DNA of 64,000 bases from JBBCJM01 sp037190175. GTDB taxonomy: Bacteria > Pseudomonadota > Alphaproteobacteria > Rhodobacterales > Rhodobacteraceae. The position numbers and the translations under genes are program-made. The stretch is taken from contig JBBCJM010000027.1 in NCBI GenBank assembly GCA_037190175.1, positions 3,506-67,505 on the forward strand, given 5' to 3'. The notes under the pieces were generated by a model. The model searched no databases. It was not told where the DNA came from and saw only the letters and a program-made list of their open reading frames with translations. Shown piece by piece: positions 15,960-25,089 of this stretch (within the stretch, counting starts at the first letter, position 1; each line of letters starts with the position of its first letter).

Positions 15960-17354
15960 TCAGGCCGCCGCCGCGCTGCGCACGACGATGGCCTTCTTGC
16001 GCAGGAAGCGCAGGAAGCCGCCGTGGCCATAGCGGGTGCCGCCCAGCCCCGACCGGCCGAAGGCGGTCTTTTCCGCCCGCGCGCCGACGCCGCCCATGGT
16101 GTCGAAGTCGTTGATCCACAGCCCCCCGGCGTTGATGCGCCGGCCCACCGCGATGGCCTCGGCCTCGTTCCCGATCACCGCGGCGGACAGGCCGAATTCG
16201 GTGTCGTTGGCCAGCCGCACCGCCTCGTCCACCGTGTCGAAGCCCATGATCGGCACGATGGGGCCGAAGGTCTCGTCGCGCATCACCGCCATGTCCTGCG
16301 TCACGCCGGCCAGCACGGTCGGCTCGCACCACAGCCCGCCCTCGTGCTCCAGGATCCGCCCGCCGGTCAGGATGCGCGCGCCCCGGGCCACGGCATCGTC
16401 AATCTGGGCGCGCAGGATCTCGGCCTGGCGGGCGAAGATCACCGGGCCCAGCTCGCCCTGCGCGATGTCCTGCATGTTCATGCCCAGCGCCCGCATCCGC
16501 TCGACCACGCGCCCGGTCACCTCGCCCAGGATGCGGTTCTGCACATAGACCCGCTCGATGGCGCAGCAGAGCTGGCCCGAGTTCTCGGTCGCGCCGCGGG
16601 TGATGATCTCGGCGGCGGTGTCGGGATCGGCGCTGTCCAGCACCACCGCGGGGTCGCTGCCGCCCAACTCCAGGAACGCCGTCTTGAACTGCGCCGCGGC
16701 GCGTTCCTGCACCCTGCGCCCGGTGGGGACCGAGCCTGTGAAGACCAGCGTGTCGGTCAGGTCCACGATCCGGCCGCCGGTCTCGGCGCCGCCCTCGAAC
16801 ACCTCCAGCACGTCGCGCAGGTGCTCGACCTCGGCGATGGCCCGGCGGAAGGGCTGGATGAAGCGCGGCGTCACCTCGCTGGGCTTGACCGCCACGGCCG
16901 AGCCCGCCAGCAGCGCGCAGATCGCGTCGATCATGCAGAGGATCAGGGGGTAGTTCCAGGGCGAGATGATGCCGACCAGCTGATAGGGCACGTATTGCTG
17001 CTGGAAGCGCAGGGTGGGGTCCGAGGAGTTTCCCGCGGCCTCGGCCATCGCCTCGGCGGCGGTGGCGCAGCGCATCCGGGTGATGCCCTTCAGCCCCTCG
17101 ATCTCGTTCACCGACCATTCGTGCCGCCCGGTATCGGCGCAGAGCGCGTCGAGGATCGGCTGATAATGGCGGTCCACCGCGTCGCACAGCGCCTGCATCG
17201 CCCGGATGCGGCCCTCCAGCCCGATCTCCAGCCATTTCGCCTGACCCTGCCGCAGGGCGGCGGTGCGGGCGGTCAGGGCGGGCAGGTCCAGCGGCGTGAT
17301 CTGGTAATCCACCTTGCCGCTGCGCGGGTTGCGGACGTCGATGCTGTGGCTCAT
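15960..17354 (-). CDS. NAD(P)+-dependent aldehyde dehydrogenase
   Basis: A 464-residue ALDH-superfamily enzyme oxidising an aldehyde to the acid. The oxyanion asparagine block is ISPWNYPL, the catalytic glutamate is in FLELGGSDPAVVL, and the nucleophilic cysteine is in NSGQLCCAIERVYV; the C-terminal NAD/oligomerisation end is also present. GGGAG lies 5 bp before the ATG at 17354; a longer frame to 17393 has no ribosome-binding site. It is transcribed divergently from the UbiD-like gene and followed by the AraC regulator. An aldehyde could come from the ThDP-dependent enzyme at 25090 acting on a 2-oxo acid, which would tie the cluster together; that is inference. Confidence 0.9.
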   Translation of the reverse strand: MSHSIDVRNPRSGKVDYQITPLDLPALTARTAALRQGQAKWLEIGLEGRIRAMQALCDAVDRHYQPILDALCADTGRHEWSVNEIEGLKGITRMRCATAAEAMAEAAGNSSDPTLRFQQQYVPYQLVGIISPWNYPLILCMIDAICALLAGSAVAVKPSEVTPRFIQPFRRAIAEVEHLRDVLEVFEGGAETGGRIVDLTDTLVFTGSVPTGRRVQERAAAQFKTAFLELGGSDPAVVLDSADPDTAAEIITRGATENSGQLCCAIERVYVQNRILGEVTGRVVERMRALGMNMQDIAQGELGPVIFARQAEILRAQIDDAVARGARILTGGRILEHEGGLWCEPTVLAGVTQDMAVMRDETFGPIVPIMGFDTVDEAVRLANDTEFGLSAAVIGNEAEAIAVGRRINAGGLWINDFDTMGGVGARAEKTAFGRSGLGGTRYGHGGFLRFLRKKAIVVRSAAAA

Positions 17355-17538
17355 GGGGATCTCCCGGGTGGTGTCGGCGGTCCGGCCGAACATGCGCGCG
17401 GCGCGGGCCCGGGGAAATGGCCCGGCGGCGCCGGGGGCGGATATCGAAAGGAAAAGGCCGGGCCGGCGAAATCGCCCCGCTGTATCCCGGCCCGCCGGCA
17501 GGGTTTACTGACCCCGGACCCCCACGCCCGAGGCCGAC

Positions 17539-18867
17539 ATGCAGAATTTCATCCGCGATCTCGAAGCCCGCGGCGAACTGGCCCGCGTCGCCCGGCAGGT
17601 CGACCCGCGCCACCAGCTGGCCGCCGTCACCCGCGCCGTGCAGCGCGCGGGCGAGCAGGCGGTGCTGTTCCAGGACGTGGCGGGGTCGGCGATGCCGGTG
17701 GTCTCGAACCTCTACGGCAGCCATGCGCGGCTTTGCCGACTGATCGGCGCCGGGGACCGCACCTTCTGCGAACGCTGGATCGAGCTGACCGACGCCTGCC
17801 TGGCCGCCCGCGACGCCGAGGTGCTGGTGCCCGCCACGCCGGAACAGGCGGAGGGCTTCGTCGGCGGCAGCCTGTCCGACCTGCCCGCGGTCACCTATCA
17901 CGGGCGCGATGCGGGGCCCTATTTCACCTCGGCCATCTACCTGGCGAAGGAGCCCGACAGCGGGGTGCCGAACCTGTCCTTCCACCGCTCGATGCAGGTC
18001 AGCGACACCGAGCTGCGGGTGCGCCTGGGCGGCACGCACGACCTGACCCGCTACCAGAAGAAGGCCGAGGCGCGCGGCGAGGCGCTGGAGGCCGCGCTGC
18101 TGCTCTCCTGCCCGCCCGAGATCTTCCTGTCGGCCTGCGCCTCCTTGCCCTACGAGGCGTCGGAACTGGTGATGGCGGCGCAGATCAGGGGCGGCAGGAT
18201 CCCGATGCGGCGCTGCGAGACCATCGACCTGGAGGTTCCGGCCAGCGTCGACATCGTGGTCGAGGGCCGCTTCCTGCCCAACGTCAGGCGCCCCGAAGGG
18301 CCGTTCGGCGAGTTCATGGGCAATTACGTCGAGGTGGGCGACAACCATGTCTTCGAGGTCAGCCATGTCGGCTATCGCCCCGGGGCCGTGCTGCACGGCC
18401 TGCTCTGCGGCAGTCCCGAGGACCTGCGCCCGCTGGAGGCGGTGACCGCCGCCCGCGTCTATCGCCATGTGGCGGCACAGGTGCCGGGCGTGCTGGACGT
18501 GTGCTGCCGGCCGAACGTGATGATTTCCATCATCAAGATCAGGAAGGCCTACGAGGGCCACGCGCAGCACGTGTTCCTCTCGGCGCTGGGGTCCTATCTC
18601 GACTACAACAAGGTGGTGATCGTGGTGGACGAGGATGTGGACATCTACGATCTGGACGACGTGATGTGGGCTTACCTCACGCGCGGGCGGGCCGACACGC
18701 GGGCGATGATCCTGAACGACATCCCGGGCTTCTACCGCGATCCGAAGAAGGACCACTGGGGCCGGCTCTGCATCGACGCCACCATGCCCTGGGGGCGGGA
18801 AGAGGAATTCGCCCGCAAGTCGATCCCCGGGCAGGACGCCATCGACCTGGCCGACTGGCTGGGTTGA
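17539..18867 (+). CDS. UbiD-family prenylated-FMN-dependent decarboxylase
   Basis: A 442-residue UbiD-family (de)carboxylase. The N-terminal FIRDLEARGELARV and N145/R150 region (PNLSFHRSMQV) are typical, and the RPEGPFGEFMG motif supplies the paired glutamates E253 and E258 with the spacing of the catalytic pair in known members. Such enzymes decarboxylate aromatic, heteroaromatic or alpha,beta-unsaturated acids using prenylated FMN. It is shorter than UbiD of ubiquinone synthesis (about 490), consistent with a catabolic member. The cofactor-making UbiX partner is at 28560 in the same cluster. It is divergent from the ALDH gene and convergent, 4 bp away, with the ABC transporter operon. Substrate unknown. 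Confidence 0.9.
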   Translation: MQNFIRDLEARGELARVARQVDPRHQLAAVTRAVQRAGEQAVLFQDVAGSAMPVVSNLYGSHARLCRLIGAGDRTFCERWIELTDACLAARDAEVLVPATPEQAEGFVGGSLSDLPAVTYHGRDAGPYFTSAIYLAKEPDSGVPNLSFHRSMQVSDTELRVRLGGTHDLTRYQKKAEARGEALEAALLLSCPPEIFLSACASLPYEASELVMAAQIRGGRIPMRRCETIDLEVPASVDIVVEGRFLPNVRRPEGPFGEFMGNYVEVGDNHVFEVSHVGYRPGAVLHGLLCGSPEDLRPLEAVTAARVYRHVAAQVPGVLDVCCRPNVMISIIKIRKAYEGHAQHVFLSALGSYLDYNKVVIVVDEDVDIYDLDDVMWAYLTRGRADTRAMILNDIPGFYRDPKKDHWGRLCIDATMPWGREEEFARKSIPGQDAIDLADWLG

Positions 18868-18871
18868 GCGG

Positions 18872-19681
18872 TCAGCCGGCGAAGGCCCGACGCCCGCTGC
18901 CCATCGGCACGTCCGGATCCGGGATCGGGATGGCGTCGATCAGGCTGCGGGTGAACTCGTGCTGCGGATTGCGCCAGACCTCCTGCGCGGGGCCGGTCTC
19001 GACGATCCGGCCCTGGTACATCATGGCGACGCGGTTGGCGAAGTTCTCGACCAGCGTCAGGTCGTGGGTGATGAACAGGTAGCTCAGGCCCAGGTCGCGC
19101 TGCAGGGTGAAAAGCAGGTTGACGATCTGCGCCTGCACCGAGACGTCCAGCGCCGAGACCGGCTCGTCGCAGACGATCAGCCGCGGGTTCAGCGCCAGCG
19201 CGCGGGCGATGCCGATCCGCTGGCGCTGCCCGCCGGAAAACTCGTGCGGGAAACGTTCGGCCCAGTCGGGGCGCAGGCCCACCCGCTCCATCAGGTCCAG
19301 CACGCGGCGGCGGCGTTCGGCGGGGGTGCCGACGCGGTGGACGTCCAGCGGCTCGCGGATCAGGGCCGAGACGCGGCGGCGCGGGTTCAGCGACGAGAAC
19401 GGGTCCTGGAACACGCATTGCACATGCGGGCGATGGGGCCGCATGGCGCGGCGCGTGAGCCCCACCAGATCGGTGCCCTCCAGCAGGATCTGCCCCGAGT
19501 CGGGGCGTTGCAGCCCCAGGATGCAGCGCGCCAGCGTGGTCTTGCCGCAGCCGGATTCGCCCACCAGCGCCAGCGTCTCGCCCGGGTTGACCTCCAGCGA
19601 GACGCCGCGCACGGCATGGACCTTGCCCCGCGTGGTGTCGAAGCTGCAATGCAGGTCGCGGATCGACAAGAGGGCGGTCAT
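18872..19681 (-). CDS. ABC transporter ATP-binding protein (DppF/OppF type)
   Basis: A 269-residue ATPase of a peptide/nickel/opine-type importer. Walker A is GESGCGKTT (about residues 39-47), the signature is FSGGQRQRIGIARAL, and Walker B is LIVCDEP. A short C-terminal oligopeptide-ABC extension with PDPDVPMGSGRRAF follows. The ATG overlaps the stop codon of the DppD-like gene (ATGA). It is the last of the minus-strand operon SBP, racemase-like, DppB, DppC, DppD, DppF. It pairs with the DppD-like protein to energise import across the inner membrane. Confidence 0.92.
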   Translation of the reverse strand: MTALLSIRDLHCSFDTTRGKVHAVRGVSLEVNPGETLALVGESGCGKTTLARCILGLQRPDSGQILLEGTDLVGLTRRAMRPHRPHVQCVFQDPFSSLNPRRRVSALIREPLDVHRVGTPAERRRRVLDLMERVGLRPDWAERFPHEFSGGQRQRIGIARALALNPRLIVCDEPVSALDVSVQAQIVNLLFTLQRDLGLSYLFITHDLTLVENFANRVAMMYQGRIVETGPAQEVWRNPQHEFTRSLIDAIPIPDPDVPMGSGRRAFAG

Positions 19682-20667
19682 GCGGGGCGCTCCGTCAGGG
19701 TGGCGTTGTGGCAGGCGACCAGCGTCCCGCCCAGGGCGCGGGGCTCGGGGATCGCGCGGCCGCAGATCTCGGTCGCCAGCGCGCAGCGGGGGGCGAAGCG
19801 GCAGCCGGGCAGATCCTCGCTGACCGAGGGGACCATGCCGGGGATCTCGGACAGCGGCAGTTCGCCCTCGCGCCGGCGCCCCGGGCGCGGGGTCGCTGCC
19901 AGCAGGCCCCGGGTATAGGGATGGCAGGGGGCGGCGAACAGGCGGCGCGTTGCGGCCTCCTCGACCTTGCGGCCGGCGTACATCACCGCCACCCGGTCGG
20001 CGACCTGCGCCACCAGGCCCAGGTTGTGGGTGATCAGCACGATGGCGATGCCCAGGTCGGCCTGCAACTGCTTTAGCAGCCGCATGATCTGCGCCTGCAC
20101 CGTCACGTCCAGCGCGGTGGTGGGCTCGTCGGCGATCAGCAGGTCGGGCTTGCAGGCCAGCGCCATGGCGATCACCACCCGCTGCCGCTGGCCGCCCGAG
20201 AGGCGATGCGGATATTCGTCCACGATCCGCGCCGGATCGGGCAGGCCCACCTGGTCCAGCAGCGCGACCACCCGTGCGCGCGCCTGGGCCCGCGAGACGT
20301 TCTCGTGTTCCAGGATGACCTCGGCCACCTGGTTGCCGATGGTATAGACCGGGTTCAGCGCCGCCATCGGTTCCTGGAACACCATGCCGATGCGGTCGCC
20401 GCGGATCTTGCGCATCGCCTCGTTGTCGGTCACCGGCAGGTCGACGCCCTCGAAACGGATGCGGCCCGCGGTCTTGGTCAGCCCCTCGGGCACCAGCCCC
20501 ATCACCGCCAGCGAGGTGACCGACTTGCCGCAGCCGGATTCGCCGACGATGGCCAGCACCTCGCCCCGCGCGACGTGGAACGAGACGCCGCGCAGGATCT
20601 GCGCCTCGGGCGCATGGGTGACCGAAAGGCGCAGATCCTCGACGGAAAGCAGCGCGTCCTCATCCAT
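19678..20667 (-). CDS. ABC transporter ATP-binding protein (DppD/OppD type)
   Basis: A 329-residue ATPase. Walker A is GESGCGKSV, the signature is LSGGQRQRVVIAMAL and Walker B is LLIADEP. The C-terminal cysteine-bearing segment DLPGCRFAPRCALATEIC is the usual OppD/DppD end that can hold an iron-sulphur cluster. It lies 2 bp behind the DppC-like gene and overlaps the DppF-like gene. The ATG at 20667 is chosen because the open frame upstream is only antisense/shadow of the permease gene. Confidence 0.92.
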   Translation of the reverse strand: MDEDALLSVEDLRLSVTHAPEAQILRGVSFHVARGEVLAIVGESGCGKSVTSLAVMGLVPEGLTKTAGRIRFEGVDLPVTDNEAMRKIRGDRIGMVFQEPMAALNPVYTIGNQVAEVILEHENVSRAQARARVVALLDQVGLPDPARIVDEYPHRLSGGQRQRVVIAMALACKPDLLIADEPTTALDVTVQAQIMRLLKQLQADLGIAIVLITHNLGLVAQVADRVAVMYAGRKVEEAATRRLFAAPCHPYTRGLLAATPRPGRRREGELPLSEIPGMVPSVSEDLPGCRFAPRCALATEICGRAIPEPRALGGTLVACHNATLTERPA

Positions 20668-20669
20668 CG

Positions 20670-21509
20670 TCAGATCTTCCTCTTGCGCAGGCGCGGGTTC
20701 ATGGCGTCGTTGATCCCCTCGCCCACCAGGTTCAGCGCCAGCGCGGTGACCAGCAGCGCCAGCCCCGGGATGGCGATGATGTACCAGGCATCGCGCAGCT
20801 GGCTGCGCCCCAGCCCGATCATCGTGCCCCAGGTGATCACGTTGGGGTCGCCGAAGCCCAGGAAGGACAGCGCCGATTCCATCAGGATCGCGGTCGCCAC
20901 CAGCACGCTGGCCATGACCGTGATCGAGGACAGCGCATTGGGCAGGATCTGGGCGAAGATGATGCGCAGGTCGCTCATCCCGGTGACGATGCAGCTGTGG
21001 ACGAAGGCGCGCTCGCGCAGCACCAGGAACTCGCTGCGCACCAGCCGGGCGACCGTGGGCCAGGAAACCACCCCCAGCGACAGGATCACCGCCTGGATCG
21101 AGGCGCCCAGGATGGCGATGATCACGATGGCCAGCATGAACTGCGGGATGGTCTGGAATAGCTCGGTCAGCCGCATCAGCACGTCGTCGATCCAGCCGCC
21201 GTAATAGCCCGCGAAGGCGCCCACCAGGATGCCCACCACCAGCGCGCAGGCTACCGAGACGAAGCCCACCATCAGCGACACCCGCGCCCCGTGGAAGATG
21301 CCCGCGGCGATGTCGCGGCCCAGGCTGTCGGTGCCCAGCGGCGCGCCGGGGAAGGTGCCGGGCCATTGCAGGGGCGGGCCCATCATGGCGTAGGGATCGC
21401 CGGGGAACAGGATGGGCGCGCTGAGCGCCATCAGGAGGATCAGCGCCAGCAGCCCCAGCCCCAGCGAGAGGGTCCAGTTGCGCAGGACAAGGCGGAGGAC
21501 CGGCATCAT
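20670..21509 (-). CDS. ABC transporter permease (DppC/OppC type)
   Basis: A 279-residue inner-membrane permease with a hydrophobic N-terminal helix (about residues 12-33), the DppC hallmark LGTDSLGRDIAAGIFHGARVS and the EAA-loop region LVRSEFLVLRERAFVHS. It ends with a basic RLRKRKI tail. Start and the stop codon of the DppB-like gene overlap (ATGA). It forms the channel with the DppB-like subunit. Confidence 0.92.
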   Translation of the reverse strand: MMPVLRLVLRNWTLSLGLGLLALILLMALSAPILFPGDPYAMMGPPLQWPGTFPGAPLGTDSLGRDIAAGIFHGARVSLMVGFVSVACALVVGILVGAFAGYYGGWIDDVLMRLTELFQTIPQFMLAIVIIAILGASIQAVILSLGVVSWPTVARLVRSEFLVLRERAFVHSCIVTGMSDLRIIFAQILPNALSSITVMASVLVATAILMESALSFLGFGDPNVITWGTMIGLGRSQLRDAWYIIAIPGLALLVTALALNLVGEGINDAMNPRLRKRKI

Positions 21510-22498
21510 CTGAGTTCCACCGTCGGGTTGACGACCGCATAGAGCAGGTCCACGGCCAGGTTGGCGATCACCACGAAGATCGAGGACAGCACCAGGATGC
21601 TCAGCAGCAGGTTCAGGTCGCGCTGCATCATCGCGTCGAACATCAGCCGCCCGATCCCGGGCCAGGAGAAGATGCTTTCGGTCAGCACCGCGCCGCCCAG
21701 GAAGGTGCCGATGTTCGCGCCCACCACGGTCATCAGCGGCAGCACCGCGTTGCGCAGCGCGTGGCGATAGGCGATGCGGTTTTCGGATATCCCCTTGGCG
21801 CGGGCCACGCGGATGTATTCGAGGCTCAGCACCTCCAGCATCCCCGCCCGCACCAGCCGGGTGTAGATCGCGAGGTAGAAGAACGCCTGCGTCAGCGTGG
21901 GCAGCGCCAGGTGCCGCATCACGTCCAGCACATGCGCCATGCCGGTCTTGCCGCCGATCACGTCGTACATGCCGCCCGTGGGCGCCCAGCCCAGCTTGAC
22001 CGAAAAGAGCACGATCATCATCAGCCCGATCCAGAAGGGCGGCGTGGCATAGAGCAGCAGCGCGCCGACCGAGATCAGCCGGTCCGGCACCCGGCCCACG
22101 CTGCGCGCCGCGATCACGCCCAGCACGATGCCGCCGGCCAGCGCCAGCAGGATCGAGGTGCCCATCAGCAACAGCGTGGCGGGCAGCCGCCCGGTGATCA
22201 GATCCCAGTTCGTCATGCCGTGGCGGAAGGAATAGCCGAAATCCAGCGTCACGATGCGCAGGAGAAAGGCGCCCAGCTGCTCGATCACCGGGCGGTCGAT
22301 GCCGAACTGGCGGCGCAGGCTCGCCATGTACTCCGGGTCGGCGGTGCCCGCCTCGCCGGCCAGCGCCTCGGCCGCGTCGCCAGGGGCCATCTGCAGCAGC
22401 AGGAAATTGACCACGGCGATGCCGAGGATGGTCAGCGCGGCATGGACCAGGCGCTTGCCGATGTAGCGGAATGTCGATCTGCGTCTGCGGGCAGTCAT
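21506..22498 (-). CDS. ABC transporter permease (DppB/OppB type)
   Basis: A 330-residue permease. The short basic N-terminus is followed by a first transmembrane helix (LTILGIAVVNFLLLQMAPGD), the FGIDRPVIEQ motif typical of DppB, and an EAA-like loop in YIRVARAKGISENRIAYRHALRNA. It lies 26 bp behind the racemase-like gene, an unusual insertion between the binding protein and permease genes of such operons. Together with DppC/D/F it should import the ligand captured by the binding protein at 23205. Confidence 0.92.
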   Translation of the reverse strand: MTARRRRSTFRYIGKRLVHAALTILGIAVVNFLLLQMAPGDAAEALAGEAGTADPEYMASLRRQFGIDRPVIEQLGAFLLRIVTLDFGYSFRHGMTNWDLITGRLPATLLLMGTSILLALAGGIVLGVIAARSVGRVPDRLISVGALLLYATPPFWIGLMMIVLFSVKLGWAPTGGMYDVIGGKTGMAHVLDVMRHLALPTLTQAFFYLAIYTRLVRAGMLEVLSLEYIRVARAKGISENRIAYRHALRNAVLPLMTVVGANIGTFLGGAVLTESIFSWPGIGRLMFDAMMQRDLNLLLSILVLSSIFVVIANLAVDLLYAVVNPTVELR

Positions 22499-22524
22499 GG
22501 GCGGCTTGCTTTCTGCTGGCGGGT

Positions 22525-23208
22525 TCAGGCCCGACCCGGAAGCAGGGTCAGGATGTCATGCACCGGCAGGCCGGTGGCGCGGGCCAGCGCGGCACTGTAG
22601 GGCGGCAGGTTGGTGCATTCCACCACGATGGCCCGGATGTCGGGCGCGGCATCGGCCAGGCGGCGCCCGGCGTCCAGCACGTCGGCCTCGGCGCGCGCGG
22701 GGTCCAGCCGGTCGCCGGCGCGGTTGCGGCGCAGCACGGGGTAAAGCTCGCCGCCCCCCTCCAGCCCGGCGACCGGCGTGTCGGGCCGCGCGCCGGCCGC
22801 CGCCAGATGCGCGGGCGTGATGGTGCGGCTGTCCATGGCCAGCACGCCGACCCGCCCGCCGGCGGCGGCCTCGACCCGGGGGATCGCCAGCAGGGCCGAG
22901 GTCATGACCGGCACCGGGCAGCCCTGCGCCAGCGCCGCCTGGTACAGCACCAGGATGCCGCAGGAGGTGGTGATCACCTCCGCCCCCCGGGCCGCCAGCC
23001 GGTCGCGGGCGGCCAGGAAGCCCTCCAGCAGGCCGGGGTCGCCCCCGCCGGCCTGAAGCCGGGCGAGGGTCGCGGCCTCCACCACCTCGTAGAGCGCGCG
23101 CCCGCCGAAGGTCTCGGGGTTGCCGATGTCGCCCGGCGGGCGCGGAAAGGCCGTGTTCAGCATGATGACACCCACGCGGGGCGCCATCATGGCCGAGGCC
23201 GGGATCAT
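22525..23208 (-). CDS. Aspartate/glutamate racemase-fold family protein
   Basis: About 227 residues with the Asp/Glu/hydantoin racemase fold. Both catalytic cysteines appear to be present, in ITTSCGILV and VVECTNLPPY; arylmalonate decarboxylase-type members usually keep only one, so a racemase or isomerase is more likely. The start is uncertain: ATG 23208 overlaps the stop of the binding-protein gene (ATGA) but its GGAGGG is too close, while ATG 23190 and 23220 are alternatives. The gene sits inside the ABC operon between binding protein and permeases, suggesting it processes the imported compound, for example by epimerising a stereocentre. The specific substrate cannot be told from sequence. 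Confidence 0.8.
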   Translation of the reverse strand: MIPASAMMAPRVGVIMLNTAFPRPPGDIGNPETFGGRALYEVVEAATLARLQAGGGDPGLLEGFLAARDRLAARGAEVITTSCGILVLYQAALAQGCPVPVMTSALLAIPRVEAAAGGRVGVLAMDSRTITPAHLAAAGARPDTPVAGLEGGGELYPVLRRNRAGDRLDPARAEADVLDAGRRLADAAPDIRAIVVECTNLPPYSAALARATGLPVHDILTLLPGRA

Positions 23209-24815
23209 CCCTCCAGCCATGCCGAGGCCAGGCTGCTGCGCACTCCCTCGGGCCCGGGCATGAAGTTCTTCAGCCGCGCATTGGCCACGGTCACATAGAT
23301 CGGCCGCGCCAAGGGCAGGATCGGCAGGTCGGCCATCGCGATCTGCTGGAAGCGGTGGAACAGGTCGCGCCGCTTCGCCGCGTCGGGCTCGACCGCCGCG
23401 GCGTCCAGCACCGTGTCCATCTCGGGGTTGGAATAGCCCGAGGCGTTCACGAAGGGCGTGCCCTGCCGGATCGCCCCCGAGTGGTAGAAGCGGTGCGAGC
23501 CGATGGTCGGATCCGCGGTGACCGACGAGGGGAACATCGACAGGTCGAAGTCGTACTCCTGATAGACCTGCCGGATGAAGGTCGGGATATCGGCGCTTTG
23601 CAGCACCAGGTCGACGCCGACCTCGCGGAACTGCTGGCGCAGGAACTGCCCGGCGCGGTCGTAGGTGTCGCCCACCGCCGGCCAGATCAGCCGCAGCGCG
23701 AAGCGCATCCCGTCCGCCCCGCGCGCGAAGCCCGCGGCATCCAGCAACTCGTTGGCCCTGGCCGGGTCATAGGGATAGGCGGGCACGTCGTCGGTATGGA
23801 AATGCGGCAGCGACAGGGGGATCGGGCCGGTCAGCAGCTCGGCAAGCCGATACCAGACGGTGCCCAGCATCAGGTCGCGGTCGATCGCGTGCATCAGGGC
23901 CCGGCGCACCTCCACCTTGGCCAGATGTTCGTTGCGCAGGTTGCATTCCAGGATGTCGAGGCTGTTGTTCATCTCGATCCCGCGGGTTTCCACCACGAAG
24001 GCGGGGTTGTCGCGAAACCGCGCCACCTCGTTCAGCGGGATCGGGCCGTCGCCGCCCAGGTGCAGCTCGCCCGCCTCGAAGGCGGCCACCCGGGCGCTGG
24101 GATCGGCATAGAAGCGCACCGCCAGCCGGTCCAGATGGGGCTTGCCCGCGTCCCAGTAGTCGGGGTTCCTTTCCAGGATGATGTGGCTGCCGCGCTCCCA
24201 CTGGGCGAAGCGGAAGGGGCCGGTGCCGATGGGCGCGTTGTTGGCCGGGTTGGTCAGCGGGTCGGTGCCCTCGTAGACGTGCTTGGGCAGGATCGGCGAT
24301 TCCCAGCCCGCCAGCGCCGCCATCATCGCGGGGGCGGGCTTGGACAGCCGCAGGATCACGGTGTGGTCGTCGGGCGTCTCGGCCGCCTCGACCGGGGCGA
24401 AGACGCCGCGCCCGCGCGGGTGGTGCTGCCGCAGCAGCTCCATGATCGAATAGGCGACATCGGCCGAGGTGAAATCCCGGCCGTCGTGCCATTTCACGCC
24501 CTGGCGCAGGGTGAAGGCGATGCTCAGCCCGTCCTCGGCGATCTCCCAGGCCGTGGCCAGTTCCGGCTGGGGCTGCAGATCCCAGTCGTAGCGCACCAGC
24601 CCCTCGACCATCTTGCCCGAGATCACCGCCACGGGCGAGGCGCTGTTGAAGGCGCTGACCATCGCGTTGGGCTCGGGGGTGATGGTCATCACGGCGGTGC
24701 CGCCCGCGGTCTGCGCCCAGGCGCGGGGGCCGGGCAGCGCGGCGGCCAGACCCGCCGCCGCGCCCGACAGCAGGATCGCGCGGCGCGACAGATTGAGGCT
24801 CGTATCGGTCTTCAT
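23205..24815 (-). CDS. ABC transporter substrate-binding protein, family 5 (peptide/nickel type)
   Basis: A 536-residue periplasmic binding protein. The signal peptide NLSRRAILLSGAAAG is twin-arginine-like, with cleavage after AWA near residue 35. Family-5 segments include LATAWEIAEDGLSIAFTLRQGVKWHDG, DVAYSIMELL and NAPIGTGPFRFAQWERG. The ATG at 24815 has GGGAG 9 bp upstream; a GTG 9 bp earlier is possible. It heads the six-gene uptake operon and is divergent from the ThDP enzyme. Members bind peptides, opines, amines or aromatic conjugates; the genes around it (UbiD/UbiX, racemase-like, ThDP enzyme) favour an aromatic or modified amino acid ligand, by inference only. Confidence 0.92.
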   Translation of the reverse strand: MKTDTSLNLSRRAILLSGAAAGLAAALPGPRAWAQTAGGTAVMTITPEPNAMVSAFNSASPVAVISGKMVEGLVRYDWDLQPQPELATAWEIAEDGLSIAFTLRQGVKWHDGRDFTSADVAYSIMELLRQHHPRGRGVFAPVEAAETPDDHTVILRLSKPAPAMMAALAGWESPILPKHVYEGTDPLTNPANNAPIGTGPFRFAQWERGSHIILERNPDYWDAGKPHLDRLAVRFYADPSARVAAFEAGELHLGGDGPIPLNEVARFRDNPAFVVETRGIEMNNSLDILECNLRNEHLAKVEVRRALMHAIDRDLMLGTVWYRLAELLTGPIPLSLPHFHTDDVPAYPYDPARANELLDAAGFARGADGMRFALRLIWPAVGDTYDRAGQFLRQQFREVGVDLVLQSADIPTFIRQVYQEYDFDLSMFPSSVTADPTIGSHRFYHSGAIRQGTPFVNASGYSNPEMDTVLDAAAVEPDAAKRRDLFHRFQQIAMADLPILPLARPIYVTVANARLKNFMPGPEGVRSSLASAWLEG

Positions 24816-24971
24816 CTTGATCACTCCCTGTTGGCGCCCGCCGGGATGGGCCGGGGCCGGTTTGCGGGCGGGGCCTTGCCTGTGGCGACAACTTGCCGCG
24901 CGACCATCCGACTATGGACGCGGCGGGCCGGTGCTGCACAGCGGGCCCTCTTTTCGGAATGGGTCTGGTTT

Positions 24972-24985
24972 TGTTGATATCAGCA
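24972..24985. promoter_or_regulatory. Palindrome TGTTGATATCAGCA, candidate operator
   Basis: Fourteen bases, 12 of which obey dyad symmetry, in the 274-bp divergent region between the ABC operon (minus) and the ThDP enzyme (plus). It stands out as AT-rich in very GC-rich DNA. A regulator site is the simplest reading; no clear -35/-10 pair accompanies it and the regulator is unknown (the AraC protein at 14678 is a candidate). Nothing else is recognised in this gap. Confidence 0.35.
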
Positions 24986-25089
24986 GAAACCCGGGCAGGT
25001 CCCTGCGGCCCGTCGTCCGCCGGCATTGCGCGAGGCTGCCCCGCGGCGCAAGACGAGGCCGGGAAAGCCGCAGGGGAGGCCGCCCGACC

